From Sipunculus nudus (Eukaryota; Annelida; Sipuncula; Golfingiida; Sipunculidae): a DNA stretch of 64,000 bases. This document shows, in pieces, positions 26,001-38,000 of the stretch; position 1 is the first letter of the stretch; each line of letters starts with the position of its first letter. The notes under the pieces are model-generated. The model was not told the origin of the DNA. It did not search any database and was given only the letters and a program-made list of their open reading frames with translations. Position numbers and translations under genes: made by a program. The stretch is from contig CM049309.1 in the NCBI GenBank assembly GCA_026874595.1, forward strand, positions 55,338,079 to 55,402,078, read 5' to 3'.

Positions 26001-29000
26001 ACTCAGGCTAAGTTTGAGGAGGTAGATGAGAGAATCGGGCCATCGCTACAGCTCAACACCACTACAGGTAAACACACACACATACACATGCAGGCCAAGT
26101 GTAAGGAGGTAGATGAGAGAATCCGGGCCATCGCTACAGCTAAACACCACTAAAGGTTAACACACACATACACACACAGGCCAATTTCAAGGAGGTAGAT
26201 GAGAGAATCTGGGCCATTGCTGACAGCTCAACACCACTACAGGTAAACACACACACATACACACGCAGGCCAAGTTCAAGGAGGTAGGTGAGAGAATCCT
26301 GGCCATCACTGACAGCTCAACAACACTACAGGTAAACACACACACACACACATAAACATACAGGCCAAGTTCAAGAAGGTATATGAGAGAATCAGGCCAT
26401 CACTGACAGCTCAACACCACTACAGGTAAACACACACACATACACATGCAGGCCAAGTTCAAGGAGGTAGATGAGAGAATCTGGGCCATCACTATGCTGA
26501 AATCAGTCAAATTTCCCTCAAGCTAGCCACACACAATTCTAGCCTAACACAAATCTAGGCACTACATGTACACACAAATGTTCTAGTCAAGTTTAAGAAA
26601 GTCAAGAAGTAACTTACCCACTTCTGACAGTTCAACACAACTATTGGTAATATAAACACACTCATATGTATACCAAGGTTCTGGAGGTCAAAGAGAAGAT
26701 GCAACATGGGCAGCTCAGCATCACCGTCATAGTTGCCCATCATGCACATAGACATGTTGTTTAGGGACGCAGAATCTAACAGATCAGATTACACAACCTC
26801 TTAGATATATGGTAAATACTAATTGAAAAGTAAAACCTTGCTTTTGATAAGTCATTCAGTCTTGTTTACCACTGGCAAACTGGGGCTTACTGGAGTAACC
26901 TGGTGTGCCACTTGTTGACCTTAACCTTTATCTGCAGCAAGAGCAACATCCTGGGAGAAAATAGTGAAACCACAATTCTGATAGTGATAATAATAGCTTT
27001 TAGTGACATGAAAATAAAAATTAATCTGACATGAAACATATAATAAAACAGTTTTTGTTTGGTTACCGTGGCAACCATGACATCTAGTCATTGGAGACAG
27101 AAAGGTTGCCAGTGATGTGTACCACCTGACATCTGGTGGTCACTGTAAATCCCAGAGGTAACCAATGCAGCATCAGACATGTTCTTGTTGTCATGTTGAC
27201 AGGATGAACTTGTGAACCTTGAACATCACATAGAAGAAGCCAAGTCTCACAAGCATCATTACAAACAGAAGATGAATGAACACAAGCAGAAAATCACCGA
27301 ACTTAAAGACAAGCTAGAAGCACAAAGAAAAGTTGTCCAGGTAAACTGTTTATTTCATCCGCCTGTCATTTGCTAACTTGCCTATTTTTCCAGCTGGTCA
27401 ATTAAAATGACACTGTGCTAACCTGTCCTGCAGAATTGTGGATTTTACCATTAGTTTGTCATGTTTGGTCTCTGAAGTGTTTTAGTGTGTGTATAAATAT
27501 ATGAGAAGGCAATGTACCAGGTCCGTTTATTCTCAGGGCAGACAGAGGATTATAATAGATTATATTCTGAATCTTTTTGATGCCACAGATCAGTAATTTC
27601 AAAATACAGTCAAGCCCGCTTATTGTAATATCTGTGGTGCATGTGTAAATTATGATAATAACCAGGATGTGACATTATGCGGGCTTCAACATCAATGTCC
27701 TATTGAGTCATACAAGAAGAGTAATGTCTCAAATGATATTAAATAATAATAAAATAATAATAAAAATGAAACAGACATGTTTATGAATATTTTTATTGCA
27801 CAACGGCATATTAAATTACGTTTATGCGCACCTTACAATTTATTTCATGTAAGTTTTTTGCCGCATGCTGGAATAACTGACAAAAATGGGATTGCCAACA
27901 GAAAGAGACGTGGTGTCTGGGTCATGAGGTCAAATGTTTGGATATATGCGGCACAGTTATAACGCAAACTATTTGAATAGATAATTCTTCCCCCAACTAT
28001 TGCGCCTTATTTTCCAGATATCCTATTTATGAGTCAAACTTCCATGATTGTCTTTATGATAGAACTGATCGGGGAGCGGGCATCATCGTGCCATTGTCAA
28101 CATTCTGACTTTCCGCCACGATTGAGATTTTGGAGCGGGTGCTTCAAGTGCTCACAAAAGCTCCAGCTTTTCTTGGACCCTAAAGGGGGATTTCAAGTCG
28201 AAAGCAACCTTTACCGCTGGCGCTTCATATCATCTTGGCGCAATGTCACCGAGGTGTAAACCACGGCCTTGCAAAGGCCAGGAGATCATTATGTATGAGG
28301 TGATCGACAACATCGCTCTTGCTAACATACAAAGAAAGGCAATGATCTGGATTACAGTGTTATCTTAAGATGTTTATTAGCTAAGTGACGGGAAGTGACC
28401 ATGCATGCATCATTACACTTGCCTGCCACACACATGTGGGAGATGTGATCGTTTGATACGCCTGACCGATTAAAGGCTCTTGGCCTCGTTGATCGCCGTG
28501 TTGGCGTTTTATGTGATATTAACTGCGAACTGGTATCACTGCCAAGGGTTTCAAGCATGACAATAAACGGGATTATGACAATATTCCATGATATAAACCG
28601 GTCAGATTTACCATTATATAAATAGGAAATGGTTCGGGATTTCAGATTTATGTGACAATAAATGGGATTTTCTATTAACTGATATGACACAAAGTGGGCT
28701 CGACTGTATTTGTTGATGAAGACTATAATAATGAGATGAATTGTTTGGTAAATAAGTGTGATATTTCTTTATTCGGCTGTAATATTGAATCTTTCAGATG
28801 AGATTTTATCTGCACTGCACATCGATAATGAATTATTTTATATGATTTATTCTTTCATCTAAGAAGTATTCAAGTATTTGTTAATTGTGTTGTTGGAAGT
28901 ATAGAAAAGCTAATTACATCATACATGTAGTCAGGGGAGCATTAGTTTAAAGAAACTATTATTGTATTTTAAATCTTAAACCAATATTATTAATATGGAT

Positions 29001-32000
29001 GGATTTATTGCAAACAAGTGATCACTAGACAGATGAGTTGATGTATGATAGCTGAGATAAGCTGTATAATTTACTTTTCTTGGCAGGAAGAAACCTCAAA
29101 GGCAGAACAATATTGTGAGAGAGTTTCAACTCGACGCACAGCACAAAATCTTGAAAGTGAAATTAACCAAATAATTAAACGTATCAAAGCTGAGGAAAAA
29201 ACGTGAGTTTGAACCATATTAATTTAACTTGCTGATGCTGAAAAAAGTAGGTGAGTTTGGCCAGTAATTATCACACTTGCTACCCTTGATGAACATGAGT
29301 TTGGCCTTGAATTATTAAGCTTGTTAATGCTGTGGTAAAAATTAATAGTTTGGCCTGTAATTATGAAACTTACCTTTACTGAGGAAAAATTTGGGTTTGG
29401 CCCATAATTAATAAACCTACAAAGGTTTCAGTAAAGCTTGATATTACTAGTGTAACTGGGTTGAATCTCATCTACATTAAGAAATTGAAGGATGTCCAAC
29501 AAAGAAAATAACTCTGGGATTTCAAAGGTTTCTCTTGTAATTCCAGAAATAATTGTAAAAATATTGGAAAAGTAACAGTGAAAATCTGAGAGATAATTCA
29601 ATTTAACAGAGTCTGTGTGAATTCTGTCTGTGTCTCAGAGCTTGTCTTTCCACTCAAAGATATGGTAAAAATAAAAAATGTAATGGCAGCAGTGAAGCTG
29701 AGGCAGGTTCAGGGTGATGTACACCATGTCTTTTGCAGATTAAAAAAAATGACAGATTAATAGTTACATGATTCTAATGCTTTAACGTTTCAATGGTTTG
29801 GCAAAAATGAATAAAAAATATTTGTTTTGGAGAGAAAGCTGCATTGAAAATAGACCATTATGTCTTATTTGTTCTATGATGTCATAGTAAGGTCTTACAA
29901 ATGAATTACAGCATAGTCTTGTAGATCATATAATAATAAAAAAAATTATATCACCTAGGAAAGGAGATGTAGAAGTTGTAACCCGCACATACCACGAAAA
30001 ACTGGAGACCTATACCAAAATCAAAGAGGAAGTGAAGAAACTCAACAACTTCCTAAAGGTAAAAAAGTTTAAAGCAGAGTTGATTTATTTTCAGATATAT
30101 ATGGTGTGAATGGATTCCTGTTATATATGATGTTTATCAATTAACAGATTTCCTGTTATAAATTAGGTTATTTGATCTTCTGTTTGTAAATATGTATGAT
30201 GATGTTGGATTTCCCATTATAATATTTTCTGTTTTATATGATGACACTTGTGCTTGAACTGACCATTACTAAAGAATCAAGTAATCCATATTGTTTCAAA
30301 CTGCCTGTCATAACATAATGACATAACTGCCTGTCATGGATTTTCCATTCCATTATTCATACTTCTGTTTTCAGTACATGAAGAAGTTTATGATGGAGAG
30401 ACAAAAGCGATACTTTACGTTCCGTAAAATGATCGCCATGAGAGCCAAGTACTTCTTTATGTTTATGTTGAATAAACGCAACTACCAAGGAAAGATGGTG
30501 TTTGACCACCAACAGGAAAAACTCAGTCTATCTGTAAGTACAAGAAAATATCTGTCTGTAGATTAAGGAAAATCTAAGCATATTAATAATTACAAGAAAA
30601 TCTGAGTGTCATTGAGTACACCAACAAAACCTAGTCTGATATATAGTACAAGAAAAAGCTAAAATCTGTCAGGAAGTACAAGAAAATTGTGAATGTTTAA
30701 GTAAAGGGAAAACTTATCTGTTAGTACACCACTGAAATTCTACCATTTCCTCTAATGCAACAAGAAAAAAACTTTTGTGTATCAATAAGGCCAGGATAGA
30801 GTAAGTTTACAGTAAATACAAGCATTTTATTTCTGTCAGTGGGTACACCAGCAAAACCCTAGATAATCAGTAAGTCCTGTAAATTTACTGGTCTGTTGTG
30901 AAGACTCAAACTGTCAGAGCAAAGGAACAGACATTAAGTCAGTCTGTAATTGTATCCGCCAAAACAGAGTTTTGCAGATACTATGTTTTCAGCTGCACGC
31001 CGCCGCCGCCGCCGCCACGTAGGTTTCCGGAGAACTCCTCTGTAACCGCTGGGCGGAATTTTACGAAACCCTGGATTATGTTCGGGTCACATGTGAACTG
31101 CTGCGCCCCGATTTTGTTTTGACCTCTGACCTTTCCTCTGCGCTCTGCGTCCGTTTGTGCGTCTGTTTCCACACATAAACCCACATATCTAGGGAACCGT
31201 ATGACGGATCAGGAAAATTTTTTAGCACAAATGTAGCCCTTGGAGAGCTTTATAACATACACAAAAAATGGTGGCGCCACCTGCAACCATGTTTGCACAG
31301 TGTCCATCTGTTTGTCTGCCTTGGGTTAAAATCACTCATATCTCTGCAGTGACTTGACTAATTCACCTGAAATTTGGCATGCGTATACATCCTGGATAGC
31401 TTTTCTGATTTTGTGACAGGTGGCGCCACCTACATTTACGTTTACGCTGCAGACATCCAAGCTCATATCTCGGGAACCGTTTGACCGATCAGGAAAATTT
31501 TTTTGCACAAATGTAGCCCTTGGAGAGCTTTATAACATACACAAAAAATGGTGGCCCCACCTGCAACCATGTTTGCACAGTGTCCATCTGTTCATCTGCC
31601 TTGGGTTAAAATCACTCATATCTCTGCAGTGACTTGACTAATTCACCTGAAATTTGGCATGCGTATACATCCTGGATAGCTTTTCTGATTTTGTGACAGG
31701 TGGCGCCACCTACATTCACGTTTACGCTGCAGACATCCAAGCTCATATCTCGGGAACCGTTTGACCGATCAGGAAAATTTTTTTGCACAAATGTAGCCCT
31801 TGGAGAGCTTTATAACATACACAAAAAATGGTGGCGCCACCTGCAACCATGTTTGCACAGTGTCCATCTGTTTGTCTGCCTTGGGTTAAAATCACTCATA
31901 TCTCTGCAGTGACTTGACTAATTCACCTGAAATTCGGCATGCGTATACATCCTGGATAGCTTTTCTGATTTTATGACAGGTGGCGCCACCTACATTCACG

Positions 32001-35000
32001 TTTACGCTGCAGACATCCAAGCTCATATCTCGGGAACCGTTTGACCGATCAGGAAAATTATTTTGCACAAATGTAGCCCTTGGAGAGCTTTATAACATAT
32101 GCAAAACTGGTGGCGCCACCTACAGCCATTTTTGCACAGCTCCTGTCTGTTTGTCTGCCATGGGATAAAATCACTCATATCTCGGCAGTGGTTTGACATA
32201 TCTGGCTAAAATTGTGCAGGTTTATACATCCCCGACAGCTCTCTTGATTTTATGACAGGTGGAGCCACCTGCATTCTAGTTTATGCATCAGACATCCAAG
32301 CTCATATCTTGGGAACCGTTTGACCGATTGGGCCAAAGTTTTGCATGTGTATAGTTCTCACATAGCTCTTTATCATACGCAAAACTGGTGCCGTCACCTG
32401 CAACCATTTTTGCTCAGCGTCCATCTGATACACGGGCTAAAATCACTCATATACATGTAGTGGTTTGACTTATCTGCCTTAAATTTTGCATATGTATACA
32501 ACTGGGACGGCTTTCTGGATTTTGTGGTAGGGGGGGCAACCTTCATACACAATTTGGCTGCAGACATCCATGCTAATATGCAACACTTCACTCTATTTCC
32601 CCTTGCCACTTAATCCATGCCTCACTTCACCCGTTCCACTCTGATTTAGGCGGATACACGTAGTCACTTGTCGACTACCCATATTCTAGTTAAGTTTTGT
32701 AGAATATGTGCATTTAAAGGTGAAAAAAAAGGTGTTGGTTTAGAGTCTGATATCACCGACGATGTCAGTCTCATCCAACTTTACACTTTGCCTTCCTGGT
32801 CTTTCTAGCCTGTTCATTCTTGTCGTATTGCTCGACTCCCTGGGGAGTATACAACCCAAACAGCCATATCAGGTGCTCAATGTTTATTTTTTCTTCATTT
32901 GCCTGCTGCCCATGACCAGTACCCATTCACTCCTGGGTTGAGAGAGCGTATTCTTGTGGTAAAGACTTTGGTTAGGAGTCTTAGCGCAGATGGCGGTCAG
33001 AACGGGACGTGAACCAACAACCTTGTGGTCACAAGCCCAGTGCCCTATCCATTACGCCACCATGCTCCATGAGAGAATAAATACAGTCATAAATATGTTG
33101 TAACTGTACTTGGAGGTCTGTACCATCATTACACAGAATAGCTGACCAGAACATTTTTATGCATGTTGTATATGTTTGATTGACAGGTCCAGACAGGTGC
33201 AAACAATGGTGAGGGGTCTAAAGACATGCGAGCTCTGTCTGGAGGAGAGAGATCGTTTTCCACTGTCTGTTTCATCCTCTCTCTCTGGGATGCGATGGAA
33301 TCACCGTTCAGATGCCTGGATGAGTTTGATATCTACATGGTTTGTCTTTCATACTAATATATCTTTGTCTTCTGTATTTCATCCTGTCCTTTTTACAGTG
33401 TATACTTTCATTGCTCATTGTTACTAAAATGTGTATTACCTGAATCAAAATCCAGTTTATATGTAGCAGGTTAATGTATCAAGGGCCCCCCCCCCAAAGT
33501 TCTGGTTTTAGGAATAACATTTGTTTGGTAATAATTCATCAATTTTTTAGCTCAGCTGACTATAAGTCATCTGAGCTATAGTCGTGGTCCATTGTCCGTT
33601 GTCCGTCCGTCCATCTGTCTGATCGTCCATAAGACTGGCACGTTTCGACACCATTGGACCTATGAATCTGAAATTTGCCATACAGTTAGCTGTCCCAAAA
33701 ATCTACTACCATGCCGAAAATTGGATCAATAGAACTTTGTTCCTTCGAGATATTAAGGAAAAACCTCAATTTTTTATTAGAAATCTATTTTCACACTTCA
33801 GGACTGCCTAATATCAAAACCACTCATCTGGTTTTCTTCATATTTACCATAAATATTCCTCTATATAGTTCCTATGTACATTTCAGAAATTAAGTCAGTA
33901 TTATTTAATTTAAAAAAGTTATGGGCCCAAACATAATGGACTTTGTAAAAAAAAATTAGGAAAGATATTTGGTCACTTAAGACCAAAAGTGTTAAAGGTA
34001 GGGACTTTTTTTCAGTAATACAACTTTAATTGATCAAAATTTAATTAAATACCAAAAATTAGATCAAAATCTGTTAAATTTTTTTAAATATTGGCAAAAA
34101 TATAAAATTGGTACCTTAAATTTTGCCCAAGTTTGACCATGGCACGTTTTTTCCCTGTAAGTACTGTGGATTTAATTTTCACAGCATGATTTTGTTAGCA
34201 TTTTGTCTGTTAACACCAAAAATTTGAAACCAGTTGATCAAAAACTGTAGATTTTATTCAAGTTTTCAAGCACCATGTCACATCAAGTTTACATCAAGCT
34301 AGTGTTATGCAGTTTGCTAGAGCCCAGCTCCCCAGCTTCAGCTCTAAGTTCCTTAAATTTAGCATACAGTTAGATGTCTCTAAAATCCCCTACCATGCCA
34401 AGAATTTTATCACTAGGACTTAATTCCTTCGAAATATTATTGAAAAACTTCATTTTTCCATTAAAACCCATTGTTACACTGTAAGACTGCCTAATATCAA
34501 AACCACTGATCTGACTTTGATCATATATAATATACATATTTTTCTATACATTCGCAATACACATGCCAGAAATGATGTCAGTATTGCGTAATTGTTTTAA
34601 GTTATGGGCCCAAACATAATGCACTTTTTAAAAAATCAAATATATTTACTCCCTTAACAAGAGGATTGCTGAAGCTAGAGATTTTTTTTGTCAGGGATGT
34701 AACATTATTTAATCAAGATTCAATTGAATACCAAAAATTAGTTCTGAATTTTTCAAATTTTATAAGTTATTAGTATAAATATAAAATTAGTACCTTAAAT
34801 TTTGCCCAACTTTGACCATTGCACGTTTGTTTCCTGAGAGCACTGTTGATATAATTTTCATTTCATGCACACATAAGGATTTCATCTTTATAGTTTAGAA
34901 AGCTGAAAGAAATTGGCCAAATATTGTAGCTTTTATTAATGTTTAAATGAGACCATGTCAGACCCAGGCTTAATCCAGCCCCTCTTCAGTCACCTGTATG

Positions 35001-38000
35001 TTGACCTTGTTGACCTTTCATCAGATTATGCATGCTTGAGCAAAGCATACACTGGGGCAGCCAGGCAGCTAATGCCCAGCCACAGTTGATCCAGGTGTCC
35101 AACCCAACTCATCTAGTAGTTGTTTTGAAAAACAACATAACAATAAACAATTAATTAATAATTTTGTATTCGTTTTTTATAACAAATTACAGAAAAATTA
35201 ATAGAAAAGGAATTTGTTAGTTGATGAGTAACAGAAAATTAACTTGCAGTTACTGATGATGTAAGAATCTTGTATGGATGGATAGAATGTCAATGTCAAT
35301 GTCAATGTTATTCCAAATAACACCATGCAGTCACCTGCGGTACTTTTCAGTGAAATTTTAATGATAAAAAAATAAATCATATTATTCATTACTAATCATA
35401 AGGGATCATATGAAGGAAATTAATGATAGACAAAGATGCAGTTGATAATATTAATCTAGATTCCTACTGTGTCTAGTGTGTAGATTGATGTGAAAGTAGT
35501 CCAAAGTGAATGTATTACATTTATTTTTTTAATATAAATAAAAGCCATAAAACCAGGTACTTATGATCATTATTTAAATTTGTGAATTTTGTATATTCTG
35601 GATTCTGAACATCTTTGTTTGGCTAAAACTGAATGAATACTAGACATGGTGCGAATGCTTTGCACATGTATTTGAATATGAATATGAATATGTACTGCAT
35701 TAAAAAATTTTATTGCATAAGAATGGGAATTCAGGTAAAAATGAAAGTATTTGAATACCAGTGCAGATACTTTCAAAATGTATTCATGAATGCATTTATG
35801 AATATATTCTATAATATTATTTCAATAATCATTTCAGTTATATTTTATTTTAAAAAATCATATGATTTTCTTTTTATTTTTTTTAATAAAAATTTTATTG
35901 GCACAATATTTGTTATTAAATTTTAATAAATAATTAAACTCTTTTATAATATGTGCTGCATATAAGTTATATGGCCAAGTCAAAATCTGTGTGACAAAAG
36001 CACTCCATTTGTTAATAAAATAAATGAAATCAGTCCTCTTCCCTGTCTCCAAAGATACTATCAAAATCATACATAAGCTAAACACCAACAACTCATAATA
36101 AAGCTTATATTTATTACCACACAAAACAAGCATGTGCCTCTTTCCCAAATCATATTTTTTATCATATATAACAGCTGAGCGCCGTGACCCATGGGTCCCT
36201 TGTTTTAAATTGAAAATAGCTGTTAGGTGTAACTGTGAGAAGCATTATTTGATTGTTTTAATCAGTTTAAAAAATAATCAACTAATGTTGTCTGTTTGAA
36301 AGTTAGTTCAAGAGATACATGATGGTATTGAAATTTAGATTGATATATTTGAAAACAAGATGTCAAGTCGGGTTACTATGATAAAGTGTGTTGGATGGAA
36401 TCTTGAAATAAAATTAAAGCATTAGAGATTAAATGGAGAATATTCCTTTAATCATCTGATGATATTATCAGCTGTTGACATTGTAATAAAAGAATTGTTG
36501 TTTATAGGACATGATCAACAGACGTATCAGCATGGACCTGATGATGGATGTAACAGGAGACCAGAGAAGTCGACAGTTCATCTTCCTCACTCCTCAGGAC
36601 ATGAGGTACTTTTTCAGTTTACAATCCACAGTCATGAACCTGTGTACCCTCAGGACAAGAGATATGTCATCAGTTGACATGTCCCACTCATGAACCTGTG
36701 TACCCTCAGGACATGAGGTATGTCATCAGTTGACATGTCCCACTCATCAACCTGTGTACCCTCAGGACATCAGTTACATCATCATTTGACATACCCCACT
36801 CATGAACCTGTGTACCCTCAGGATATGAGATATGTCATCAGTTGACATGTCCCACTCATCAACCTGTGTACCCTCAGGACATCAGTTACATCATCATTTG
36901 ACATGTCCCGCTCATGAACCTGTGTACCCGCAGGACAAGAGATATGTCATCACTTGACATGCCCAACTCATGAACCTGTGTACCCTCAGGATATGAGGTA
37001 TGTCATCAGTTGACATGTCCCGCTCATGAACCTGTGTACCCGCAGGACAAGAGATATGTCATCACTTGACATGCCCAACTCATGAACCTGTGTACCCTCA
37101 GGATATGAGGTATGTCATCATTTGACATGTCCCACTCATGAACCTGTGTACCCTCGGGACATGAGATATGTCATCACTTGACATGCCCCACTCATGAACC
37201 TGTGTACCCTCAGGACATGAGATATGTCTTCAGTTGACATGTCCCACTCATGAACCTGTGTACCCTCAGGACATCAGTTACCTCATCACTTGACATGCTC
37301 CCCTCATGAACCTGTGTACCCTCAGGACATGAGGTAGGTGATCAGTTGACATGTCCCACTCATGAACCTGTGAACTCTCAGGACATAAGGTATGTCATCA
37401 GTTGACATATCCCACTCATGAACCTGTACCCTCAGGACATGAAGTATGGCATCAGTTGACATGTCCCTCTCATGAACCTGTAAACTCACGTGCATAAAGT
37501 ATGTAATCAGTTGACATCTCCCACTCATGAACCTGTGTACCCTCAGGACATGAGGTATGTCATCAGTTGACATGCTTCACCCATGAACCTGTGTAGTCTC
37601 AGGACATGAGGTATGTCATCAGTTGACATGCCCCACTCATTAACCCTGTGTATCCTCAGGACATGAGGTATGTCATCAGTTGACATGTCCCTCTCATGAA
37701 CTTGTGTACTCTCAGGACATTGAGCTGCTTATCACACATCAAAGGTTCTAGATATGTTATGTATTACACCTATGACCTGGAAACCTGTGGATGATTAATA
37801 AATAATGTGTGTCTTTGGTGCCTTCAGTTATTTGACACTTGTTTTGGTGATCTGAGATGACTGACAGGTACCTTATGATCAGGTACATCAGCAACTTTGT
37901 TATTTATCATGTTTACACATCATGATTATTATGAGTTTACTGATATCATATATCTTTGATATTTGTAATAAATACTGTAATAATTATCAGATTTCACAAA

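Noticed and set aside
31420-32168. Three similar open frames starting [11 protein letters not shown]
   Set aside because: They recur with the 280-bp tandem period and have no protein-family features; repeat translation.
32930-33070. Genuine tRNA gene on the - strand
   Set aside because: Box A and box B are present but the cloverleaf does not close; best read as a SINE head. The same applies to 60846-60926 and 1103-1175.
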